Positions 31,330-43,539 of a stretch of 64,000 nt of DNA are shown piece after piece. Made by a program: the position numbers and the translations under genes. The stretch is taken from the NCBI GenBank assembly GCA_029216955.1, contig JANAVB010003400.1, forward strand, positions 12,687,518 to 12,751,517, read 5' to 3'. The stretch is from Iris pallida. Lineage: Eukaryota > Streptophyta > Magnoliopsida > Asparagales > Iridaceae. The notes under the pieces are model-generated. The model searched no databases. It was not told the origin of the DNA and saw nothing but the letters and a program-made list of their open reading frames with translations. How positions within the stretch are numbered: the stretch's first letter is position 1; each line of letters starts with the position of its first letter.

Positions 31330-33241
31330 GGTATGATTTTCTATCCTTCTCATCAGTTTAGTTTCGTATTTCAATTTCAAGGACGAAATTCTTTTTAGGA
31401 GGGTAGACGTATCACTACCACATTTTTGGCTTGAGGGTATTTTGGTCAATTTAACATTTTGGTGATTTTGAAATTTTATTAATTAAATATGTGCTATTTG
31501 TTTAGTTGAGACTTGACTTAGAATCTTAGCCTAATCTAGATTAGTATTGAACTTAGAATCTTGATTAGGATATCCTACTAAGTGACAAGATTAACAATAT
31601 CTAGATATTTTTGTAGTAGGATATTTCCCTTAAGATATTTGTAGAAAGAAAGCCTTAGGATTAAATTGGACCAATGAGTGGACTTGAATTTATGTGGAGA
31701 AGCCTTAGCCACCCATCTACATCTAAACATAACCCTAATTCCTATTGTGGCCGGCCACAACATAGTATCCCCCCTATAAGTATCCTAATATGTTTGTTCT
31801 TGCCTCTTTTAACACCTACAAGGAAACCCTAACTAGTTCTTCCCTAATTTCTTCCTTTTAATCCAAATTGAGGCTACTCTCTTGCATTGAGATTTATTTC
31901 AGTAGAGGAGGCTAGTGGAGGCTTGCTAGCAAGGATTTGAAGAACATTTGGCCAAAGCTTGTGGAGGGAACAACTCACTTAGGAGCCTTTTCATTGAGTT
32001 TGAACTCTCAATAGGGGGGTACTGTGCTCCCCTGCTGTCGATTGTCCCAGAGGATATAAACATGCCTTTTCATTGCTAGCAAGGATTTGAAGAGCATTTG
32101 GACACGAATATTTGCACTGGACACAACACAGGGGGGTACTGTGCTCCCCTGCTACCGAGTGTCCCAGAGGATATGACACGCCACATTGCGGCCTGCCACT
32201 TGGTCAGAGGATCGAGGCAGTGACTGACATGTCACCCCCAAGCCACTCTCAACTTCATGTCGTGTCGGACACAAAATCCGATCAGCATCGATTTTGCACT
32301 GAACCGGGTACCCTTAATTCGAGCCACTAATACGTGCTCGACACGCGAGCACGTATCGACTTGGACACGAATCAGGGTGTCTAAACGCTAGCCCTATGGC
32401 TAATCTAACCCTAGACACAGACACGAGTCATCTCATGCGATGTATCATATCCTTTTGGATACAACAAGTCAGCACGATGAGTACTATTACACAGTGCCCT
32501 GATACACTTTATTTCCCTAATTTTGATATAGTATTGGGACGACCTGGACACATTTGTGACACTGACATGTTGACACATGTCTGAGCTTTCATTTTCTCTT
32601 TTCCCTGCATATTTCCTTATGCACTTTTGATGTATATATGTATGTATCAGTATGTGGTTGCTGATATTCGAATACTGAACTGTGGGTTTGTATCTTGAGT
32701 TGGTTTTACCTATGTATTACCTGAGTTGTCTGAGATTTCCAATTGATAGCGAGTTAGGGTTTTGATTCTTAATTCCTAATTGATTCCTTGATTTCGAAAT
32801 ATAAGTTTTGATGTATATATTCATGTTGATTTGTATATATCTATGTTGTATACATGTTTATAAATGTACACTGTTAACATATGTAAAACCTAAGAACTGT
32901 TTGTATAAAGCTGAGAATTGGGTTTCATCCTTTAACTGAGGACTCAATAGATAAACCTGAGATTCTCTGTATATGATCGAAACTGAACATGAATGATACT
33001 TGAGAATGTTAGACTGAATGAAACCTGGGGACTGTTTTGTACTGAACTTGTATATTAAAATAAAACCTGAGATTCTAATAGGATAACCTGAGTTTTCAAA
33101 TGTAATATTGAACCTGAGATTGTCTTGAAAACCTGAGAAACACTCTACACACACACAACCCCTGTTCAGACCCTCTTTACCTATGTATACTGCCACACAC
33201 ACACGAATACACATTTCCCTCTAAATCTATATACATATGTT

Positions 33242-33244
<3 letters not shown>
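31207..33244 (+). mobile_element. Element F: gypsy 3' remnant with LTR
   Basis: On the plus strand: the end of an integrase chromodomain (31207-31329), a 60-bp tail, a polypurine tract (TTTTTAGGAGGGTAGAC at 31394-31408) and then an LTR starting GTATCACTACC. The LTR has a TATA-like CTATAAG at 31774-31780 preceded by GTGGCCGGCCAC, and later GACACG/CGTGTC motifs at about 32090-32590. The same features in reverse orientation mark the LTR of element C (GGCCGGCCA at about 51361), so F and C are one family. The 5' side is missing, and the LTR runs into (TA)n and LINE-D. Confidence 0.75.

Positions 33245-33279
<35 letters not shown>
33245..33279. repeat. (TA)n microsatellite before LINE-D
   Basis: About 17 TA units lie directly before the 5' end of LINE-D. 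Confidence 0.95.
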
Positions 33280-33284
<5 letters not shown>

Positions 33285-33328
33285 AAAAATTACTAAAAGT
33301 GCTCCTCTCTCCGCTTCTTCCTTGGACG

Positions 33329-36129
33329 ATGGCCCAGCCCCCAGCTGGTGATCCTTCCCCCAGCAGGTTCGCCCCCCCACCCCCTTCTCCTTCCTCCCTC
33401 CTCGCGGTGATCCTCCCCCGGCCGGCGTCGCTGTCCTGGTCATCGTCGTCATCTTTCTTTGGCGTTTGCGGCCCTCAGCCCGTGGTCGGGGTGCCTTGCT
33501 CCGACGAACCTCCCGCTTGTTCTCGTCGTCCTCCGTCGACCTTGGCCTGGTCCCCTGACCAGTTGGCCATGGCCAGACCCCCATGTTGGTCGTCCTCCGC
33601 CCAGGGGGCGGTGGTAGATGCGATGCTTCTTTCTGACGCCGCATGCTGCGGCCTCCCCGTGGATGGTCGTCCTCCGATCATCGGCGGTGGCCTCCTGCCC
33701 CCCATCTCCCCACCCAAATTTCTCACCCACCTCCTTCCCCACTTTTGAGTCTGCATTCGAATTCAAATACCCTATTCCCGCCCACTCTTTTCCCCCTACT
33801 GTTTTCACATTCGAATGTTGGCACAACCTGTTGGGAGCGGCAGTTGGCGCAGCTTGGGCCCTTATTGGACACCCCTCCCTCTGTTTGGCGCGACCCAATG
33901 ACTGCTGGGTGCTAATGATCTGGACGCAACCCAACATATGCTAGACTGTGCGCAACCTGAGGTGCGCCCCTTGGTAGTGCCTCATCATGTGCCCACTAAG
34001 GCACGCACCTCGGTGGCGGCCCAGTTTACCGATCTGCCTAAGGCCCTTCCCCTCCAGCTTGTGCCGATCGGGAACCCTTGTGGGCTGCCCTTGTTGGCGC
34101 AACTTGGGCTCCAACTTGGGCAAACCCTCCCTCTTCTGGGCGTAACCCAGCTTTAGCTGAGCGACGCTCAGCTTGGCACATGGGTCCGCGCTACATGCTT
34201 GGCGCAACCTGGGCTCCAGGTTCGACAGCCCTCATGGGTACAACCTGAGCCCCTTTCTGTTCAATCCCCTCCCCTGATGGGCACGGGCCATGGGTCGGTG
34301 CCACCTGTGTTGCCTTCGTTACCGCAACCTAGGGATATCCGGCACCAACCCGACTGCTCCTAACCAGCCAGTAATGGTGTAACCTGGGTCCTGTTCGGTG
34401 CTACCTGGCACATCACTACTGTCAGCCATGGTTGGCGCCACCCCTGGGCTGGTACAACCTTTTTAGTCTGCTAAGGCACAACCTGGGTCCTTGAATGGAC
34501 TGGGCGCAACCCAAATGGGCTCGGCACAACCTGGCCACCTCCCAATGCCGACTGCCGTGGTTGGCGCAACCCATGGGTTGGCGCAACTCGAGCTGCCAGC
34601 TATGGCACATCCTGGGTCATTGATTGGCCCAGGCGTAACCCAAATTCCTTCGTCGGTGCCGACAAAGCCTTCCTTCGCCGACAAGCTTCGCCCTGACAAG
34701 GTTCCCAAGTAGGGGCTCCTATTTCTGGACGTCCCCCTTCCCGAAGTCGAGTATCCGCTGGCAACTCCCTTGCGGACGGTGCCCTTCACCGACCAGTAAC
34801 TCTTCTCTCTAGCCACCTCCTTTCCCAACTCCTTCGTCCTCAAATTCTCATGAGGCTGCCCCAAACTCGCCTGAGTCGAGGAGGTTATTGCCAGTTGGCG
34901 GCTATCGGCAGAATACAGGGTAGCCTCACTCGACCCGAGGCATATTCTGCTCCATCTCTCCTCCGACCTTGACCACAGGACCGTATGGTCCAAAGGCACC
35001 AGTAAGGTCAATTCCTACCAGATGAAGATAATCTAGTGGTCAGCAAACTTTAACACTAAGGAAGACTCAGCGACAGTCGCTGCCTTGGTAACCCTTCCCA
35101 ATCTTTCTCTCATTTGCTTCGTTCCGGTGGCCCTTAGGCGAATAGCCAACTCTTTCGGGACTTACATGGCCACTGCTACAAAAACCAGCAACCTGACCAA
35201 AGTCCACTACGCCAAGCTATGTGTGGAACTCGACCTCTCCTCCGATCTCCAAACAATATCCTCATCGAACTTGGCAACCAGACCCACACCCAGCAAATCA
35301 TCTACGACAATCACATAATCTTCTGCTCACACTGCCATTTACGCGGTCACCTCTCAAAGCATTACTTCCGTCTCCATCCAGAGCTTAAGAAGAAACCGGA
35401 GCGGAAAGAACGCTACCCCAAAGGGAACCAGCATCAAAAACCTGTCCAATCCTCCTGCTTCCTCTACCGAACTCCTACACCAGATTCAACTCCAGTGAAG
35501 GCAAATCCGACAGAGGTGGCTCCTCGGACAAAGCGGTGATCTCTTACCACCCACCAAACCTACCCCTCTCCAACCAGTTCAACGCCCTCGCCTCAAAAGC
35601 GATCGACTCCTCCCGGGAAATAGCCTTTCTGGCAGACTCTGTCTTGGCCCCCGGAACGGACTCTGAGGACCTCAGCGGCCCCCACCCACAGGACGCAGAG
35701 GTGACCTTCCTAGAACTTTCGAACGCCACAGACCACCAAACCTCCCACGGAATCGCCGCCATAGACACCCTTTCTATTCTAGGGCCAGAGCAGGCCCTTA
35801 TAGGTGTTCAGGTCCTTGCTGCTGGATTCCTGCTGCAGTCGAAAGGCGACCAGATTGGAATCTCCGACGACACCCTTCTCATCTCACCGGAGATAGCCGA
35901 CCTCGACTCCGCTGGAGAAATGGTAGCCCCCCCGAAGCCACCCTCTAAAACCGCTCCGAGGACTCCACCCTCGGTACATCCACCAAGACGGCAGGAGACA
36001 CATCCACCACAACTAGGAAATCTGACAAGAAAGGGGCCGCAAAGTCCCCGACCATGCACACCAGGTCCGCAGCAAAGCGAACCAACCAACCCTCCAAGCT
36101 CCATTAATGCTGAACATTCTCTTATGTAA
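33329..36129 (+). pseudogene. LINE-D ORF1 (DUF4283-type), broken
   Basis: The start MAQPPAGDPSPSRFAPPPP at 33329 opens a 140-codon Pro/Ser-rich frame to 33748. An unusual stretch rich in GGCGCAACC follows (about 33830-34640). Next comes KPSFADKLRPDKVPK at about 34670, an SFAD motif typical of plant LINE ORF1. The DUF4283 core is at about 34990-35300 (LSLICFVPVALRRIANSFGT) and the zinc-knuckle-like FCSHCHLRGHLSKHYF at about 35330, with Tyr in the last Cys place. A C-terminal 197-codon frame runs 35536-36129. Its stop overlaps the ORF2 start by 23 bp in another frame. Several frame changes lie between 33748 and 35536. Confidence 0.75.
33830..34640 (+). repeat. Dispersed GGCGCAACC repeats in LINE-D ORF1
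   Basis: About 18-20 copies of GGCGCAACCTGGG and variants (GGCACAACC, GGCGTAACCC) recur at irregular spacing of about 25-80 bp. LINE-1 ORF1 lacks the stretch. Whether it was ever coding is unclear because the copies fall in different frames. Confidence 0.7.
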
Positions 36130-39100
36130 TGTTCGCGATCTGGAAAACAAACCTACTATGAGGAGAATCACCAGCCTTAAGAAGACTCACAAAATCGACA
36201 TCTTGATCATCCTTGAACCCAAAATCCCATATAAGAGACTCAAATCCATTCAACTGTAGTTAGGCATTAACTCGGCCATTGCTGGCAGACAAAACATTTG
36301 GATCCTCTGCTCCAAGGTCGTCAAAATTGGAGTCATCTAAGAATCCAGGCAAGCCGTTTCTTGCTGGATGGAACACCCTTTGATCCCCAAACGTACGATC
36401 CTTTTCGCGGTTCATGGCAGCTGCGATATCGCAAACACGTCTGGAACGACCTCCTGGACATCCACCAACACCATCATAACTTCTCGTGGCTTTTCATAGG
36501 GGACTTCAATGCTATCACTTAAAGAGAAGAGAAGGCAGGCGGCCGCATTCCCCCACATTCAGCCATGCAAGACTTCAACAACTTCATCTTCAACTCTCAC
36601 CTCACCTCTCTTTTTTTCACTGGCAACGCCTTCACCTGGTGCAACATGCAGGAAGGCGACCATCGACAATACTTTACCCTCGACAGGGCATTAACAAACT
36701 CCTACTGGCATGGTATGGGGACTACCTCCAAGCTATCTCACCTTAATGCCACCGAATCTGACCATGCTCTCATGCTAGTTGGAATGACTAGCATATCCAA
36801 CCAGTCCAAAAAGAGTTTTCTTTTCCTGGACTTCTGGAGCGACCACCCGTAATTCTTGGGCGTTGTCACGGAAGCTTGGAACAGCACGGACTCCCCCGAA
36901 CCTCTCAACCGGGTGGCCAACAAGCTCAAGGCCACGAGGAAAGCCCTAGCGGCCTGGAGCAAGCAAGCTTATGAAGATATTTTTTAAGCCATTCGTGAGG
37001 CTGAGGATGACGTTACTCGTGCCGAAGCCAGGTACATGACCGACTGCTCACCAGCTACCAGGAAGGCCCTGAACGTCACTAAAGCCATCCTCAAATTTAG
37101 GCTGAAAGTTGAGACCGATTTCTGGAAGCAGAAAGCGAGGCTTAAATGGGACAATGAGGGGGACAAAAACTCGAGCTACTTTCGCGCCGGCGTCAATGGT
37201 CACAAACAGAAACTCACTCTACATCTGATTGTCGATAATAACGGGACCAACATCAGCGATCAAAAGGTATCCAACTGGCGGCCGCAAAGTTCTATTCATG
37301 ACTATTCTCCAAGGAAACGGTCTTCAAAGACAACACCTTCCTAGACGAGGTTCCCCACCTTATTAGCGACACAGACAATATCCGGCTAGAACAGCCCCTT
37401 CAGAGGAAGAGGTGAAAGATGCCGTCTGGGCCTTTTACGAACACAGTGCGCCTGGACCAGACTAGTTTTTGGGGTTTTTTTGCAAATGCTGGGACATCAT
37501 CAAGGTGGACATCCATAATGCGGTCTCCGCCTTCCTCCAGGGATCTACTTACCCAAGAGCCATCTCCAGCACCAATTTGATCCTCATCCTGAAGAAAGAC
37601 AACCCAGAGACATTCCGTAATTTTTGTCCCATTAGTCTTTGTACCTTCACCAACAAGATTATCGCCTCCCGCATGGCTGGCCTACTTCCCAAGATCATCT
37701 CGGAAGAGGAGAGTGGATTTTTCCGGAGGATAAATATCCAAGATAATATCTTGTTGGCCCAAGAGTTAATTACCTGTATGAAGCTTCCAGCAAGAGGGGC
37801 AATATAGCCATCAATCTGGACATGGAGAAAGCTTACGACAGACTAGATTGACAATTCATGATCTGGGTCATCAGAGCCTTCAGATTTTTCGAAACTTGGA
37901 CCAACATCGTGTGGAGATCGATCAGCAACTCGTAATTCTCTACAGTTATCAACGGTCAGACGGACGGTTTCTTCAAATTGAGTCATGGGATTAGGCAAGG
38001 AGATCATATATCTTCCACCATCTTCATCATTACGACGGATGCATTGAGCAGAAACCTTAATTAGATGGCGAGCACCCCCAACTTCCATCACTATCATACC
38101 GCCAGCGGTTGCCCGATCATCACCCTCCTAGCTTTCACAGACGATATCCTCATCCGGGGACGTCGGGTTGGTGGAAGTAGTCCACAGTACGCTTCAGAGA
38201 TACGCCGGGTGCTCGGGGAAGAAGGTCAACCCGAATAAAAGTATTATCTACACCCACCACAAAATTAAGAGAGAGCAAGCGGCTAGCCTCTCCATCACCA
38301 CCTCCTTCCCCATCAAGCATCCTCCATTCCACTACCTTGGTTGCCCCCTCGTGCAAAGTAAATCTAACACCGGTATCTTCGAGAACCTGATCAACCGCAT
38401 CAGGAACAAACTCGAGGGCGGGCATAACGCTACCCTATCTTCCGGAGGCAAGATAATCCTCATCAATCACGTCCTCACATCCATTCCCATCTACACCCTG
38501 GCTGTATGCTCCCCTCTCAAGAAAGTTCTATCTTTCATCGAGAGTATTTTCAGCAACTTTCTCTGGAGGCACAGCGGTGGCAATGACAAGCACCATTGGG
38601 CTAGTTAGGATACCATGGCTCATCCTACCGGAGAGGGGGGACTGGGTTTTACTAAACTTTCCCACATTATTAATGCCTTTTCGATGAAACTATGGTGGAC
38701 GCTCCGTACGAGTCAGAACTTATAGACCAGGTTCATGAAGGCCAGATACTTCAAGCACATACATCCGTCGATGGCCGTCTCTAACAGCAGATCCTCTGCG
38801 GCTTGGCGTCGCATTCTCATCAGGCGGTCTCTTGCTGAACTAGTGATTTGCCTAAAGTGGGCAACGTCGATTCATCGCCATTTCTGGAGCGCTAGGTTGT
38901 TGACATCTTGCTTCCCAACCTTTCAGCTGCCCTTAGAAACAGCACTATTAAGGACCTGTGGGACCCCTCTGATAACAACTGGAATTGGAGCAAAATTCGG
39001 GTCTGGGCCGGGTCAGAGGTGGTCGATTACATCCGCCGTAGTTGATTGACGATTGGGTCGGAAACAGATAAGCTCAAGTGGTCGCCCGCAGTTGCCGGAG

Positions 39101-39600
39101 CAGTCTTGGTTAAATCGGCCAGAAGAGTGATCCTTGGCAAAGCAGCGCTGTCTCCAACCTTTGTATCGTTCTGGCAGACATGCATCCCCAAGAAGTGGTC
39201 CTTTCTCATCTGGAGAGCCCTACGAAATATCCTGCCTACTGATGACACTCTCAACACTATTGGGTTCAGCCTTGCGTCAGCGTTCACATGCTGCTCTGAT
39301 CGTCAAACGGAAACAGTCAACCACATCCTCAGTTAAGGAGACCTCCCGGTCAAGGTCTGGAGAGTACTTTCCCATCGTTGCAGAATGCCTCATGGGTGAT
39401 GACAACCTCTATGACCTCATGGCGACCTGGGCTTCCGCGTCCTATGGCCACCAGATCGTCGCTGCCGCTGCTACGTAGGTTATCTGGAAACATCGCAACA
39501 AGGCGAGGTATGAAGGCTACCAGTACTATGCAGACCAACTGATTTGGGAGACCTTTCGACAGTGTCGCAAACGGAGATCCCTCTGCTCGTACGGCCAGAC
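36107..39600 (+). pseudogene. LINE-D ORF2 (endonuclease, RT, zf-RVT), broken
   Basis: The start MLNILLCNVRDLENKPTMRR at 36107 matches LINE-1. Endonuclease boxes: FIGDFNAIT at about 36495 and ATESDHALML at about 36750, with the key Asp, Asn and His kept. RT parts: FWKQKARLKWDNEGDKNSSY at 37120, TYPRAISSTNLILILKKDNP at 37545, NIQDNILLAQEL at 37735, IRQGDHISSTIFI at 37990 and a catalytic box changed to FTDDILI at about 38130. HYLGCPLVQSKSNTGIFENL follows at 38330. The zf-RVT region is at 39046-39336 (WSFLIWRALRNILPTDDTLN, then CCSDRQTETVNH). Stops and frameshifts occur at about 36250, 36340, 37860, 38610, 38725, 39330 and elsewhere. Confidence 0.85.
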
Positions 39601-39699
39601 GGACTTCTCCTATCCCCGGCTTAGCCGTTTTGGTTTATGTTCTTCTCCTCTTTTGACAGTATACGTGTATAGGCCTCGGTATTTTGTGCCTTATGGTAT

Positions 39700-39703
<4 letters not shown>

Positions 39704-39738
<35 letters not shown>
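39704..39738. repeat. (TA)n tail of LINE-D
   Basis: A run of about 17 TA units directly after the conserved LINE 3' UTR (GTATAGGCCTCGGTATTTTG). The final T is also the first base of TGTCAC, which opens the next LTR-like block. Confidence 0.9.
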
Positions 39739-39741
<3 letters not shown>

Positions 39742-40499
39742 ACAACCCGCACCCACTGTGAGGGTACGAGTACGTAACAGCGCCCAGCCTACGCCGCAGT
39801 GTCGGCGGTAGAACGCTGTTCTAAGTCTCTAACTAACCATCAACTCATGCAGTATATAATGTACTCATCATGATCAACTCCAAACGGAGGACAAGTATAA
39901 GATAAGGTGTATCTCAATCACAGTCTAAGCATGATAAGATAACACAGAATTGTAACTAAGAATTTGAAGACAAAAGTAAATACTGAAATAATAACAATAT
40001 CTGAAAATCTCAAATACATCTCAAGTCTCAAATATCTATATACAACTCCAGATCTAAACAGGAAAACTAAAACAAGACAGACTAACTAAACTCCCGATCA
40101 CTCCTGAGTGTCAGGGCCATGGTAGCTAAGCCATCTCCTCAGTAAAATGTAGGGCATGTGTCCTCAGGGCAATCATCTGTAAAATTTTCAACAGGTCCAG
40201 TCAGGACAGAAACGAGCACAATCTCATCTAGAAAACCCAAGTAAATGACAGAGAACTATAAAGCAGTTATAGTCAGTTGTATTGATGAAAATGGCAGTTT
40301 ATATTCAGGTGATGGTAAGAAAGACAGATAAAGTGCAAGGAAAGTAAATACTAAACAAGAGAAGAATCAGAGCAATGAAGACTGTAAAATAGAACTAGCT
40401 GAACTAGGGTAATATGATATAAAGTCCAGACAACATGTAGACCAGTGTAACTCCAATGTGAGTCCAGTACAGGATGAATCTCATACAAGATGAATCCAG

Positions 40500-40930
40500 C
40501 AAGGGACGATTCCAGTCATAGTGATCAATGATTCCAGGGTGAGTCCAGCCTATACTCTAGCAGTGTGTTTTTAAAATATCGAGATCGACATGTAAACGGT
40601 TATGGGTAAATTTGGCACGTCACACACCTGGCCGGGTGTGAGATGGCTATCATTCCAGTAGATTCCAGTAGGGGTGATTCCAGTAATGGGGTATGTCTAC
40701 ATGTCTTACTCTAGTATTTCCCCTCCCAGCAAGTGAATCCAGAATTTCGACACAATGATTCAAGATGAGTCCAGCCAAGTACAATGATACCAGTAAATGA
40801 TTCCGGGGTGATTCCAGTAAATGATTCCAGTAATAGAAGCCGGAAACGATGATACCAGTAATAGAGGCCAGAAATAAATGTGTGTCGTATACATGAATCC
40901 AGAAATAACAGTACGTGTTTGTAACAGAGA
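40500..40930. repeat. Degenerate ATGATTCCAGTAA repeats
   Basis: Roughly fifteen copies of GATTCCAGTAA, GAGTCCAGCC and GATACCAGTAA variants at irregular spacing of 12-30 bp. No coding frame. Confidence 0.6.
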
Positions 40931-41059
40931 ATCACATACAGCTAACTAGAACTGAAATACAGCAATTGACAAATAAATAAGAGAACTATCAGAGAATGTA
41001 CTCGCCTGATACTCTGAAAAGAGTAGTATAATATCAGATGCCTGCACCAGAGTCACAAT

Positions 41060-41290
41060 GTCCTAAACAAAGTAATATGGGTCATGATATGTAAAATACA
41101 AGAGAATTGAAAGCTACAATGCAAACTACATGATTTCTAGGCCAATCTAGGTCAAAGTCAACTCTAAGTCAAACATGGTCCACTGTCTAGGTCAAACCAG
41201 GTCAACACTGGGTCAACTAGGTCCATCCTAGTCCAGTCAAGTCTCACTAGGCCTAACCAAGCCTAGCCTAGTATCCAAGCACAAACACAA
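41060..41290. repeat. Cluster of GGTCAA / AGTCAA words
   Basis: About ten GTCAA words (TTGAC on the other strand, the core of the plant W-box) occur in about 150 bp, mixed with CTAGGTC and CCTAGCC. This may be simple repetition and no function is shown. Confidence 0.5.
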
Positions 41291-41859
41291 GATCACTAGC
41301 AACTCATTTTGCATATACCAAATATATATACATACACTACATATATACACTAGAACTTACATCCCATCTAACCTCAGCCCATATCACAAATAAATCCTCC
41401 TACCAGTTAGAGTAGTACTAATCATACAATACCCTATGTCAATATATAACTACCCTTGACACTTGGTATTCTATACTCTAACCCATTCATTAACCCCATA
41501 TGTCCTACATCATTGCCTAATACTCAAATACACACATACATATATCCAAAGCCTATAGTCCTAGATATATATATATATATAGCCTCTCATATATATAACA
41601 CATATATGTAATATAACCCATATATATAACTATTGGCCTATATATATAACCCTTGCCTATGTAACCCTTATCCTCACTAAAACTTACTCTCTAACTCACT
41701 CTTACAAAATCCCCCACACTCCCTATCTAATATCCCATACCCCTCAAACCCTGTGGCCAATGGCACACACATCTTAGACTCTCACCTAGACTCTAATAAC
41801 CTATCCAATCATTTATTCATCAACACATATACTCTCAACCATGTATCATACATGTGCAT

Positions 41860-42270
41860 TACCTGCAGGAACATGGGGTTTACTGCCAATAAGTGGTAGC
41901 CCACTGCCACTGCAATGCAAGGCCAAGGGTGCCCCTATCCTGCACCCAACATGGCCTATGGCACTGCCTACACTGCCAACCAAAGCAACTGCAGCTGCCA
42001 CTGAATTGCAAATGCAAGCCAGGCCAAGCCATGGCTGCTGCTAGGCCACTGCTTGCTGCTGAACTGCATAGAAAGGTCAGGCAAGCTGCTGCCTAGCTGA
42101 AATGAAATGCAAAGCTAAGGCAATGCCTAGGCTGCTGCAACCTAAGGCAGGGCAAGCCAAGCTACTGCTGTACAGTACAAAGCCCAGGCAATGCAAACAA
42201 CTGTTGCTGTGCAATGCAGCCCAGGCAATGCAATGCACTGCCCGGGCAAGCTGCTGCCACTTCTTCTGTT
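41860..42270. repeat. Low-complexity CTGC / GCAATGC region
   Basis: Rich in CTGC, GCCAAGC and GCAATGC words, unlike the AT-rich surroundings. Open frames exist in several phases on both strands, as expected for low-complexity DNA, so none is called as a gene. Confidence 0.6.
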
Positions 42271-43539
42271 TCCACAAATCCCCCCCTCCTGGACACACCA
42301 ATACATAATAATATGTACTCCTATACTCTCAAATCCCCATGTCTATTTGTACTCAAGTCCTAGGACTGAACCTAAGGGTCTATTGCTACTACCACACAAT
42401 GTATCACCTTGCCAAATGACCAATGGCCTAATGAAATGCTCAGCCAAGGTAAATTAATGAAGCAAGGCAAGCAAGCCTAAACCAACTCAATCTAACCAAT
42501 CTACATCTATAAGGCACACACAAGAAAACACCTATGGCCAAATGGCCAATCTCATAACTGACACCCACATTACATTCTCAGAAACTTAATCAAATATCAA
42601 ATTAAAACTCAAACTGGGAAAATATAAGAAAACAGTGTAACAGTAGTTGAGTGTGAAGGAAAAATATGGCTTGTGTCTATGTGTGTGCAATAGGAAAGAA
42701 TAGTGCGTGTATATGGGTGTGTATGTGACATGAGTGTAATGCCAGGAAAATAATAGTATAACAGACATATAAATTCAAGGGACTGGACTATGGTTCAATT
42801 AATGAAATTCAATATGTAGCTATGTAGCAGTGCAAGTGTGTGTTCCTCAGTTAGAGTTCTCAGGAAAAATTGAAGTTCAAGTGACAGTCTAAGAAGGAAA
42901 AGGCTATCCTGTGTTCCCAGGATCATGTGAAACCAACACCAAACATAATTCAATAAACAGAACTCGAAATCAGCCCGTGGGTCCTGTCATGTGCACATTG
43001 CTTGATTCAATCCAAAATAGGATTGATACAGCAATGCCAAAGTGGACTGAACATAAGGCTGATGCCATTCAGTTCAGGTTATAATAGCCACCAGCACAAT
43101 CCAATGTCAGGATTACATAAAATCTCATCAAGGCAACATATCAATTAAGAAAAAAACTATTTCAGTTATCAGTGTACTAACACTCAATCAAAATCGAAAC
43201 CAATGGAAATCTGTGAGAAAATCAGAAAACAAGTATCACAATAGTTCAGCTCAGTCTTATACATGCTACTCAATGAGCAACCCCAATTTTGAAATTCAAT
43301 AACCCTTACTAGAACATAAAACTTAAACTACTATGTAATTCCTATCCAGTAGGAACTAATACACATGTAGGAAACAGATTTAGAGATTTAAATCATCATT
43401 TAAAATCAATTTAAAAAAAAGGAAACCAATTCAGGATTGTAGCACAGAGCCTTATCAGGACATATTCAAAAAGGAACCCAAATTCACATTCGAATACAAT
43501 AAAACTTCAAATTGATGATTGATAAACGTGTGTGAACAT

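Larger units (their letters stand above)
33284..39737 (+). mobile_element. LINE-D: near full-length L1-type retrotransposon
   Basis: On the plus strand: ORF1, overlapping ORF2 (endonuclease, RT, zf-RVT), a short 3' UTR and a (TA)n tail. (TA)n is also at its 5' border. Several stops and frameshifts make it non-functional. It is of the same family as LINE-1 and LINE-E. Confidence 0.85.

Noticed and set aside
33299..33944. Long GC-rich frames on the minus strand opposite LINE-D ORF1
   Set aside because: They are shadows of the Pro/Ser-rich ORF1 N-terminus. The plus-strand frame begins at a good ATG and fits the LINE order.
41841..42308. Possible small host gene in the GC-richer patch
   Set aside because: Frames are open in several phases on both strands because of low complexity. 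No domain or splice structure is visible.
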